Origin: Pollutiaquabacter sp046052345
GTDB taxonomy: Bacteria > Bacteroidota > Bacteroidia > AKYH767-A > 2013-40CM-41-45
Length of the DNA: 64,000 nucleotides
Direction of reading: 5' to 3'
NCBI GenBank assembly: GCA_046052345.1
Contig: JBJOMN010000065.1
Coordinates: 1 to 64,000, forward strand
Position 1 is the stretch's first letter; each line of letters starts with the position of its first letter. Position numbers and translations under genes: made by a program. Under the pieces are notes generated by a model. That model saw only the letters and a program-made list of their open reading frames with translations, was not told where the DNA came from and made no database searches. Of the stretch, positions 35,237 through 44,300 are shown piece after piece.

Positions 35237-37081
35237 TCACTGGTCGAAGAACCGCCAGCGAACGCCGAAGCGGAAAACCTTTCCGGGCTGCGGAAGCAAA
35301 GGTGTCAGGTAATAGGCCGGAGTAACGGTCCCCGCCCCGGCATTTTCGAGGCGAAGGAACAGCGCTGCCGTCTTTATCTGAAGTCGTGCCGAAACATCTA
35401 CGCGAATCGCCTCTCCGGCGGAGTAGGTGTTCTGGAGATAAAAGAATCCTGTTGCAGGAAGGAAGGCATCCCCGTTGAAGGATGCCAGGTAGCGGGCTTC
35501 TATTCCGGTCTGCAGCCGGAATCCTTTTTGGGAGAGGTCGCGTTCCCAGTAAAGTCCGTGGAAGGTGGACCATTCCGGTAACCGTACTACGTTCTCATCG
35601 TTCTGCTGCCAATTGATGCTATTCGCGAATAACCAGTTTCTCCACCGGAATCGTTTTTCGAGGGAGATACAGGTAGAGGAGACCGCCCGGGATGATTGAG
35701 CGGCATTGCCGGTCGAATCCATGTAGAGGAAACCGGAGATATCCTGCTGCAGGATCTTCAGGGCGGTACTGTATTCCGGAAGGCTGATTTCCACGGCCGC
35801 GGCTGCCGTTTCCACGGAGCGGAAACCGGAATTGTTCCAGCGGAAGTGATTGCTGTCCATGGCGCGATACACCTCCGGGACTGCACAGACGGAGCTGGTG
35901 CCCCGCAGGGAGATGTGCAGTGGCGATACGTCAAAATGCAGATATATGTCCGCCGAATAGTTGTCCTTTTCGGTGCCGTTTACGATCCTTATCCCTTCAA
36001 GGTAAAAGTCCCACTTTTCTTTTTGCAGGGCGGCCCTGGCGCCCAATCCGACATTTGAACGACTTTCCGATTGACGCTGCAGGAACCGGAAAAACTGGTG
36101 GTCCAGCCAGGCTGAGAATTCAAGCGCGCTGCTTTCAGGTATCCGGCAGATGGCAAGCCTGTTCCTTAACTCCGAGAAGGAAGTGGAGTCATCCGTTGCG
36201 GTTCCGTAGAAGTAGTCGGAGTAAAATCCGCTGTCCGCAGAAAGGTCTTCGTAGGCATAAGAACCTCTGCTGAGCGTGCTGGAGGAGCGAAGGGCCCAGT
36301 TGGACAGCAAGCTGTCGGAGGGGGCTTTCAACAGCCACTGCTGACCCACGTGGAAGGATTTCTCCCGGTAACGGAAGGCGGCATCCTTCAACTGTACCGG
36401 CAGCCCTTTGAGTTGAAGATGGGAGGTGGTATTGGTGAAAAGGGAATCATCCGTGATTCCTCCATTGCATTCGTTTCGTACGGTGTTCCAGAGCGCATTT
36501 GCAAAGACGTGATAGCGGTCTCGGCGTGTTCCGAAATCACTGAAAAAGACGAAATGTCCGTTATAGGTATTGCTGTTGGGGAGGAAATCCAGAACATTAC
36601 CTCTGTGAAAATAAAATCCTGAATTCCAGTTATTTAAAATGTTTTGAGAATGTAATACTTTAATATATTGTTGACGGAAAGCGCCCATCGAATAATTGAG
36701 CTCGGTGAAGCGCTTGTTGGTCCTCCAGTATCTTATGCTGTCACTTTTAAGAAGGTAGCGGTCTGCCAGATAATAGCCGGCCGTGTTGAACGGCCCGGTA
36801 ACAGTTGAAAACAACATGGATTTCGAAGCGGACCCGGGAGTGCCAAGATCCTGGAACTCGACAGGCGCATGCTCTTCAGCATCGAATCCATCAAGAATGG
36901 CTTCCGGCTCTTTTCCGCTGCCGGGAGTTTTATACCACTCGGTTTCCGAGTAGATCCTGATCCGTGTGGGAAGAACGGGGAGGGTGGAATCTCCCGCAGA
37001 CAGTTCGCTTTGCGCCTGTGCCACGGCGAAACAGGTAAGAAATGTCCCCAACAGGGCCGTAAATGGTCGTGTAAGTGTCAT
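35237..37081 (-). CDS. putative outer-membrane porin (Porin_10-like)
   Basis: 614 residues. Signal peptide (1-22, ending AVAQAQ) and a region with alternating aromatic beta-strands to a C-terminal aromatic-rich end (FRFGVRWRFFDQ), as in Bacteroidota beta-barrels. Segments such as FNTAGYYLADRYLL, DFGTRRDRYHVFANALWN and LPNSNTYNGHF fit the family called putative porin (PF14121). Likely an outer-membrane channel; substrate unknown. Divergent from the T9SS protein at 37226. Confidence 0.8.
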   Translation of the reverse strand: MTLTRPFTALLGTFLTCFAVAQAQSELSAGDSTLPVLPTRIRIYSETEWYKTPGSGKEPEAILDGFDAEEHAPVEFQDLGTPGSASKSMLFSTVTGPFNTAGYYLADRYLLKSDSIRYWRTNKRFTELNYSMGAFRQQYIKVLHSQNILNNWNSGFYFHRGNVLDFLPNSNTYNGHFVFFSDFGTRRDRYHVFANALWNTVRNECNGGITDDSLFTNTTSHLQLKGLPVQLKDAAFRYREKSFHVGQQWLLKAPSDSLLSNWALRSSSTLSRGSYAYEDLSADSGFYSDYFYGTATDDSTSFSELRNRLAICRIPESSALEFSAWLDHQFFRFLQRQSESRSNVGLGARAALQKEKWDFYLEGIRIVNGTEKDNYSADIYLHFDVSPLHISLRGTSSVCAVPEVYRAMDSNHFRWNNSGFRSVETAAAAVEISLPEYSTALKILQQDISGFLYMDSTGNAAQSSRAVSSTCISLEKRFRWRNWLFANSINWQQNDENVVRLPEWSTFHGLYWERDLSQKGFRLQTGIEARYLASFNGDAFLPATGFFYLQNTYSAGEAIRVDVSARLQIKTAALFLRLENAGAGTVTPAYYLTPLLPQPGKVFRFGVRWRFFDQ

Positions 37082-37116
37082 CGGCAGCGCTTCAAATTTA
37101 CGCTATTCGGTGGTGA

Positions 37117-37139
37117 GAATTCCATGGACGACGGAATTC
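37117..37139. promoter_or_regulatory. inverted repeat between porin and T9SS gene
   Basis: GAATTCC (37117-37123) and GGAATTC (37133-37139) form a perfect 7-bp inverted repeat with a 9-bp spacer in the divergent intergenic region. It might bind a regulator of one or both genes. Confidence 0.3.
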
Positions 37140-37178
37140 AGTGGGCCAACGCTGTAAGATGAGGGGTGAAAAAGTCCT

Positions 37179-37207
37179 TTTGGGGATTGTGTGCTAACCT
37201 ATATTTC
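37179..37207 (+). promoter_or_regulatory. promoter of the 37226 T9SS gene
   Basis: TTTG (37179-37182), a 17-bp gap and TATATTTC (37200-37207), one base from TAnnTTTG, lie 18 bp before the ATG at 37226. Both promoter elements are present here, unlike most boxes in this window. Confidence 0.5.
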
Positions 37208-37225
37208 AAAGGTCATCCCCCCGTA

Positions 37226-38413
37226 ATGACAGCACATCTTAAAATAGCGCTATTGTCGCTTTTTGCCTTGATCACAGTCACCTGCGATGGCGCGACATAT
37301 TTCAGCAGAGCCGGCGGTTCATGGAACGATCCTTCGGTGTGGTCGTCTTCCCCCGGCGGAGCCAGCTGCAATTGTGTGCCGCAGGGCTCCGACGACATCA
37401 TTATCGACCACACAATCACTTTGCAGAAGCATCTTACCAACGGAGGCGGTTGTCTGGGAGGAATCAGCGGTAATTTCTATATCACGGCCAATGGAACCCT
37501 TAACGGTACTTCCGCCTACGACATCAATGTCCTTTCCAACGGCAATCTGACTGTCTGCGGAAACCTGACGTGCATGAATATCGAATTCTTCAACGGCAGC
37601 GTATTCCGTTTCTGTCAGGGATCCCAGGTCCGCATCAACGGTAATTTCATCAACCGCAATAACAGTCCGAACATACAGGTAGACGGCCAGGTCCAGATAC
37701 AGGGCGGGTTCGAGAACGGAGTGGGAGCTTATATCGCCGGCAACGGCAGCTTCATCGTCGTCAACGGTCCGGCCATCAACCAGGGAACGGTATTCACCTG
37801 CATCGGACTCTATCCCTGCAGCCTGTATTCCTGCCTGATCAGTTCAGTGTGCGGCATGCAGGTTTTCCTTCCCGTTGAATGGTTGTCCTTCAGCGCCACC
37901 TCATCGGAAGAAGGATGCCTGCTGGAGTGGGCGACTGCCTCCGAAACGAATGTCGAACGTTTCGACGTGGAACGATCCATGGACGGAATCAATTTTGAAA
38001 GCATCGGCCGAACCTCCGCTAAAGGAACAACTTCAGAGCTGCAGCGCTATTCTTTCATGGACAGACAGGTTCCTTCCGGACTGGCCTATTACCGCATCCG
38101 AGAAACGGATTTCGACGGTAAAAGTTCTTTCTCAGTCAGCGCCGCGGTCCGTACATCTCGTCGTGGCGGACTTTCCGTATATCCCAATCCCGTTCGCGGA
38201 CGACGCGTTCACCTGCGGCTTGATCAGGAAACAGGGCCGATCCGCGTCGAGCTTTTCGATGCGCTCGGAAGATGCATTTTCTCCTCCGTTACAACGGCGG
38301 AACCGTCGGGATCCGATGTTGAATTTCCGGATCATATCGGATCCGGTAGTTATCTCTTGTCAGTCTGCATCAATGAGCGCGTGACCTTCGAGCACCTTTT
38401 GCTGGAGCCCTGA
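37226..38413 (+). CDS. T9SS-secreted protein with Asn/Gly-rich beta domain
   Basis: 395 residues from the ATG at 37226, which starts a clean signal peptide (MTAHLKIALLSLFALITVT); an upstream GTG at 37166 would place 20 charged residues before it. The N-terminal part (about 22-205) begins TYFSRAGGSWNDPSVWSS, a pattern found at the start of many Bacteroidota surface proteins, and is rich in Asn-Gly rungs suggesting a beta-helix. Then comes a fibronectin-like module (PVEWLSFSATSSEEGCLLEW, about 215-310) and a type A T9SS sorting domain (SVYPNPVRGRRVHL onward). Exported; function unknown. Confidence 0.85.
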   Translation: MTAHLKIALLSLFALITVTCDGATYFSRAGGSWNDPSVWSSSPGGASCNCVPQGSDDIIIDHTITLQKHLTNGGGCLGGISGNFYITANGTLNGTSAYDINVLSNGNLTVCGNLTCMNIEFFNGSVFRFCQGSQVRINGNFINRNNSPNIQVDGQVQIQGGFENGVGAYIAGNGSFIVVNGPAINQGTVFTCIGLYPCSLYSCLISSVCGMQVFLPVEWLSFSATSSEEGCLLEWATASETNVERFDVERSMDGINFESIGRTSAKGTTSELQRYSFMDRQVPSGLAYYRIRETDFDGKSSFSVSAAVRTSRRGGLSVYPNPVRGRRVHLRLDQETGPIRVELFDALGRCIFSSVTTAEPSGSDVEFPDHIGSGSYLLSVCINERVTFEHLLLEP

Positions 38414-38524
38414 GTTTTCCACAATCGCTTCTTTCGCCGCAACTACGGTAGGCACGGTCGGTTTTAGTCCGTACCTTTTACAGCGTGATTCCGTAAGCTA
38501 TTGCGTACGGGTCATCAGCTGACC

Positions 38525-41374
38525 ATGAAATCTTTCATAGGAGATCTTGCCGATGAGCTGATCCGGAAGTTCGGAACGGATTTCACCGGAATCACTGTCG
38601 TATTTCCGACCCGTCGTGCGGGCGTCTTTTTCCGCTCCGAGATTGCAAGGCGCATCAGCGGACCGGTTTGGGCGCCGCGTGTCCTGGCGGTTCAGGACTT
38701 CATGCTGGAGCTGGCGGATCGCTCACAGCCCGACCAGGTCACCCTCCTCTTCGAGCTGTTCGACATCTACCGCGAGTTCTTTCCCGATGAGCCCTTCGAC
38801 GAATACTGTCCGTGGGGGGAAGTGATGCTGAAGGATTTCGACGAACTGGACAAGAGCCTCGCAAATCCGTCCAAGGTCTTTTCTGTAATAGCCGATCTTC
38901 GGGAGATCGACGAGTCCTTCGGACTTGACGACGAGGAGATGGAACGGCTGCGCATGTTCTGGGGAAATTACTTCGATACCGGATCGACCCGGCTGAAAGA
39001 GGAGTTCTCCAAGACGTGGAAGCACCTGCACACTATCTATGACCGCTTCCATGCACGGCTGGGTCTTAAGGGTTGGACGACCGAGGGACACGCTTACCGG
39101 ACAGTCGCAGCGTCCCTGGGACATTCGGACGGATGGAAAGAAAGGGTAGGACGGCACGTTGTTTTCGCCGGCCTCTATGCACTATCCCGAAGCGAGGAGC
39201 AGGTGATCCTGCACCTTAAAGATCACGGCATCGCCGATTGCTATTGGGATGCTGACGAATATTATGTGAACGACCGGCATCAGGAGGCGGGTCATTTCCT
39301 CCGTTCCAGCCGACTGTTCGATCCTGCGGGTTCTTCATGGATCGGTCGTAACCTCGGTGGTACGGAAAAGTCGATCGAGGTGATCGGAATTCCGATGGAA
39401 GTTGGTCAGGCCAAGATGGCCGGACACTTGGTCGATGTACTCAGCCGCATGCCGGGGTTCGAGCCCGAGCGAACCGCTGTCGTATTGCCGGCGGAACATC
39501 TTCTCTTTCCGGTCTTGTATGCCATACCCGAATCGATGCAGAAGATCAACGTGACGATGGGATATCCCCTCCATCAGTCTCCGATCTTTCACCTCATCGA
39601 GTCGCTCGTGACATTACAGACCAATGTTCGTCATCCTGATCAGGACTCAAAGTGCTCATTTTTGATTCGCGACGTATTGTCAGTGATCGACCATCCTTAC
39701 ATCCGTTTGGTCGATCCTTCGTTCATTTCAGCGTGGCGTAAAGATATCGTCGGCGAAGTCGCTATCCGCATTACGGCGGATCGACTCTCAGGAGCAGATC
39801 TCCCGGAAATCTTCCGGGTGCTGTTCCGTCCTGAGCAGGAATCGACCGGACTTTTCCGGTGGTTACGGGAAATACTTCGGGTCATTCTCAGCGCCATGGA
39901 TGAACGCAGTTTCGCAGGACAACGCTTCGAGTCTGAATTCATCGCCCGGCTTTTTACGCAACTCAACCTGCTGCAAGAAACCTATGCCTCGGTAGAGGTT
40001 GAATCCGGCATCGCTACATGGTGGCGCCTCTTCAGTGAGATCATCCATGCGACGAAGCTTCCTTTCACCGGGGAGCCGCTGGAAGGGCTCCAGCTGATGG
40101 GTTTTCTGGAAAGCCGGGTGCTGGATTTCGAAAACGTGATTCTGCTATCCGTCAATGAAGACATACTTCCCTCTTCCGGTCAGCATCCCTCATTCGTTCC
40201 ATACGGCATCCGAAAGGCATTCGGTATGCCTACGCACGAGGATGTCCATGCGGTAACTGCCTATCATTTCTACCGGTTGCTGCAGCGAGCCGGGAAAATC
40301 TTCCTCCTGCATAACACGGAGGCGGCATCGATTTCCTCCGGAGAACCCTCCCGCTTCATCCTTCAGCTGGAGCAGGAGCTGGCAGCACGGTATCCGGATA
40401 CGGTCAAATTCTCCAGGAAAAACATGCTTACTCCGGTCTCCGGGAACATTCCCGCTCCGGTTGTCGTCGAAAAGACCCCTCAAGTGATGGAACGTTTGCA
40501 GCAGTGGATCTATGACGAAAAAAAGGATCTTCAGTTCCATCCCAAGCTTTCACCGTCCGCCCTCAATAAGTATATCCATTGCCCCTTGCAGTTTTACTTC
40601 TCATATGTCGCCGGTCTTTGGGAGCCTGATGAGAAGGACGAGGTCCTGGAAGCGAAGAGCCTTGGATTAGTCCTCCACCGGGCGATGGAATTGCTGTACT
40701 CTGAAAGTTCAAGCACCATCACATCCCTGCAGTTCGCCGGCCTGCACCGGAAAGTCGAGGAAGCCGTTGATCAGGCAATCCTGGACAAGTTCGCCGATCC
40801 CGGTCACTTGGAAGGAAAAAATCTGCTGTTACGTAATGTCATTGTAGAGCTGGTGCGACAGATCCTCCGTTCGGACGAGAAGGAAGCTCCGGTTTCCATC
40901 GTGGAGCTGGAGCAGGTCAGCCAGAGGCCATTTGAATTCGCAGAGGGCAGACAAGTAGTCCTTTCGGGAATAATCGACAGGGTCGACCGGATATCCCGTC
41001 CTGACGGTGACATCTACCGGGTCATCGATTACAAGACCGGAAAGGTGGAGTTCAGGAAGATTGAAAGTGCGGATGACCTTTTACGCGATTCCGTGCACAA
41101 GGAACAATTCCAGGCAATGCTGTATGCCTGGTTCCTTTCTAAGCGGTATCCCGGCAAACCCGTACAAGTAGGATTGGTCACTCTGCGGGAGATGTCGGGC
41201 GGAAAAAAACTGGTGAATCCGGACGGTCCGTTATCGGAGGATCAGTTATTGGATTTCGAAAAAAGTCTGGCCCGGATGATCACTGAGCTTTTCGATCCGG
41301 AAGTACCCTTTCGTCAGACGGACAAGGAAGATGCCTGCAAATATTGCGCTTACGCGGATATCTGCAATCGATAA
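38525..41374 (+). CDS. AddB-like PD-(D/E)XK nuclease family protein
   Basis: 949 residues from the ATG at 38525 (a longer in-frame start at 38501 adds eight residues). The N-terminal part is helicase-like without a Walker A motif (VVFPTRRAGVFF). The C-terminal nuclease domain has VIDYKTGKVE, the active-site Asp-Lys pair, then EQFQAMLYAWFLSKRYPGK. Four Cys frame it as in the AddB iron-sulfur clasp: C686 (IHCPLQFYF) and C938, C941, C947 (CKYCAYADIC). AddB works with AddA in double-strand break repair; no AddA is in the window. A TACCTTTT box (38472) may be its promoter. Confidence 0.85.
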   Translation: MKSFIGDLADELIRKFGTDFTGITVVFPTRRAGVFFRSEIARRISGPVWAPRVLAVQDFMLELADRSQPDQVTLLFELFDIYREFFPDEPFDEYCPWGEVMLKDFDELDKSLANPSKVFSVIADLREIDESFGLDDEEMERLRMFWGNYFDTGSTRLKEEFSKTWKHLHTIYDRFHARLGLKGWTTEGHAYRTVAASLGHSDGWKERVGRHVVFAGLYALSRSEEQVILHLKDHGIADCYWDADEYYVNDRHQEAGHFLRSSRLFDPAGSSWIGRNLGGTEKSIEVIGIPMEVGQAKMAGHLVDVLSRMPGFEPERTAVVLPAEHLLFPVLYAIPESMQKINVTMGYPLHQSPIFHLIESLVTLQTNVRHPDQDSKCSFLIRDVLSVIDHPYIRLVDPSFISAWRKDIVGEVAIRITADRLSGADLPEIFRVLFRPEQESTGLFRWLREILRVILSAMDERSFAGQRFESEFIARLFTQLNLLQETYASVEVESGIATWWRLFSEIIHATKLPFTGEPLEGLQLMGFLESRVLDFENVILLSVNEDILPSSGQHPSFVPYGIRKAFGMPTHEDVHAVTAYHFYRLLQRAGKIFLLHNTEAASISSGEPSRFILQLEQELAARYPDTVKFSRKNMLTPVSGNIPAPVVVEKTPQVMERLQQWIYDEKKDLQFHPKLSPSALNKYIHCPLQFYFSYVAGLWEPDEKDEVLEAKSLGLVLHRAMELLYSESSSTITSLQFAGLHRKVEEAVDQAILDKFADPGHLEGKNLLLRNVIVELVRQILRSDEKEAPVSIVELEQVSQRPFEFAEGRQVVLSGIIDRVDRISRPDGDIYRVIDYKTGKVEFRKIESADDLLRDSVHKEQFQAMLYAWFLSKRYPGKPVQVGLVTLREMSGGKKLVNPDGPLSEDQLLDFEKSLARMITELFDPEVPFRQTDKEDACKYCAYADICNR

Positions 41375-41381
41375 AATTCTA

Positions 41382-44300
41382 TCAGTACACCACCAGCCTT
41401 ACCGTACGCTTAAGTTCGGCCTCTTTGAGGGAAACGAAGTAGATCCCCGCCGGCCATCCGTTTATTGCATACCTCAGCTCGTTACGGCCGGGGCGACAAA
41501 GGATTCTGTCTGAAAGCACTTTCCTTCCGGACATATCCGTAACGATAATCGCAGCTTCTATTTCTCCGGCGCTCGTGAAGGAGATCCGGAATTCATCCCT
41601 CGCAGGATTCGGGTACAGTGTCATTTCAGTCTCCTCGGTGCGACTGTTCAGGGAACGGGCCGGGGCTACGTAAATCGTCACGGCTGTAGGACTGGAATAG
41701 CACCCCGGCGAGCTGTAACTGCGCACCCAGTAGGTACCCTGGGAATTTACAGTGATGGAGGAAGTGGTGTCGCCGTTGGACCAAAGGTATCCCCACGCGT
41801 TCGAACTGGTGAGGATGATGCTTTGTCCGGAGATGATGACGTTGGAGCCGCTGAGGGAGATAGTAGGCGGACGCGGCGGAGTGCAATTCCGTGTGCTTAC
41901 ACTCAACGGACGCGAAACGGCGGTGCAGCCGTTGGCATCAGTCACGGTGTAATTGTATGACCCCGGATCACTCACGGAAATAGATGCAGTGGTCGCTCCG
42001 TTGCTCCAAAGGATGGAGGAACCGGCGAAAGATGCCGACAGTGTGACTGACGGATCCATGAAACTCAGTTGCGTGGTGCCGCCGGCAAGGACATAGGCAA
42101 CAGGCAGACCCGGAAGTTGTCTCGTGATCACTTCTGAGGAAGCGGCAGCACAACCGTTCGTCCCGACAACACTAACGTGCAGCGTATCGGACTCGGAAAC
42201 CGCTACGGAGCGTGTAGTGGCGCCGTTCGACCAAAGGTAGTTAGGTGCTGTATCCGCAGTGAGTATCACAAGTGAACCCGGACAGAAATCCAATGGACCG
42301 GAAGCGGAAATGCCTAAAGGTGCCGGTGCGACAAGCACCACCACATTTACCGGCGCAGAAGTGACCGAGCAATTTCCCTGACCGACAGCGGTGACGCTAT
42401 AGGTGCCGGAATCGGATACGGTGATGCCGGTTGCAGTGGATCCATCAGACCATACGAGGTTACCGGTCGAACTGGCAGAAAGTGCGACGCTCCCTCCCTG
42501 GCAGAAGGTCAGCGGACCGTTTGCGGAAATCACAGGAGTGGTCGGATAAGCGTTTACAGTAACCGGAACAGCAGTCGAAGTCGCAGAGCAACCGGAAGAA
42601 GTGACGGTTACCTGGTAGTTGCCGGTAACTGTTACCGTAATGGAACGGGCAGTAGATCCGTTCGACCAGACATTTCCGGACGTGGCACTGGACGTCAGCA
42701 GGACAGATCCACCCTGACAGAAGTTGGTCGGTCCGCCTGCTGAAATGACCGGTACGGCGGGAACGGGATTCACCGTGACGGTCTTTGCACTGGAGGTGGC
42801 CGAACAATAGCCGTTTGATACCGTGACAGTATATGAACCCGATGCAGTGACGTTGATGGAGGAAGTGGTCGCCCCGTTGGACCACACATTACCCGAGCTC
42901 GCGCTGGAAGTCAGTGTAACGTTCCCGCCCTGGCAGAACGTGAGCGGACCGGATGCGGAGATCGAGGGCGTTGAAACAGATGGGAATACAGTCACCACGA
43001 CCGGTGAGGAAGTGGCCGAACATCCGGAACTGGTGACAGTCACGGTGTACGTTCCCGAAGAACTTACCGTTATGGACTGGGACGTTGATGAGTTCGACCA
43101 TCTGTTTCCTGCGGTGGCAGAGGATGTAAGCCGTACATTTCCTCCTGAACAGAAGGATAAAGGTCCGTTGGCAGTGACGGTGGGTGTGGCAGGAACCGGA
43201 TTTACGGTTACGGTCGTCGCTGTCGAGGTGGCGGAACAATAACCGTTACTCGTCGTCACGGTGTAAGAGCCGCTGGAGAGGACGGTGATCGATTGCGTGG
43301 TGGCTCCGTTAGACCATGAGTTTCCGGTCGATGCGTTTGAGGTGAGAACGACGCTTCCGCCCTGACAGAAGGTGAGCGGACCACCTGCAGCTATAGTCGG
43401 AACCGGAACGCTCGGATATACCGTGACTGCGGTGACGGATGAGACTGCAGTACAACCTGCAGCAGTGGTGGCGGTCACTGAATAGCTGCCGGAGGCATTT
43501 ACGGTGATCGATTGGCTGGTCGCATTGTTCGACCAACGGATTCCCGTGCTTGTGTTGGAAGTCAGCACCACACTGCCGCCCTGACAGAAGCTGAGCGGTC
43601 CCGATGCGGATACGATCGGCACCGCAGGAAGCGGATTAACCGTCACAGCCACGGAGGAGGAGGTCGCTGCCGGGCAATAGCCGTTGTTGACAGTCACCGA
43701 ATAAGAACCCGATGAAGTGACCAATATCGTGCGTGAGGTATCGCCGTTGGACCAACGGTTGTAGGTGGTGGCGCTTGAGGTCAGGGTGACGCTTCCTCCC
43801 TGGCAGAATGTCAGCGGTCCGCCGGCCGTAATGGTAGGAGTGGTAACCGGCGAGTAAACAGTCACTACAGAAGGGGCTGAAGTCACGGTGCAGCCGGAAC
43901 TGGTGACTGAAACCGTATATGTTCCGGAGGTGTTGACCGTGATGGAGCGGTTGTTCGAACCGTTGGACCAGCGGTTACCGCTGTTCACGTTGGATGTAAG
44001 GGTGACGGAGCCGCCCTGACAGAACGATAACGGTCCGCTGGCGGTTACGATCGGAGCGGTTCCGTTCACGGTGACAGTAACGCCTGAGGATGTTCTGGAG
44101 GGACAGATTCCGTTGGATACTGTAACGTTGTAGGTTCCTGAAGCTGTGACGGTGATGGATTGCGTGGTGGCGCCGTTTGACCACGTGTTGTTGGACAAGG
44201 AACTGGAAGTAAGGATGACATTACCTCCCAGACAGAAGGTGGTGGGGCCGGATGCAGATACGGTCGGGGTGGGGATGGCAGAGGTTACCGAAACCGTAGT

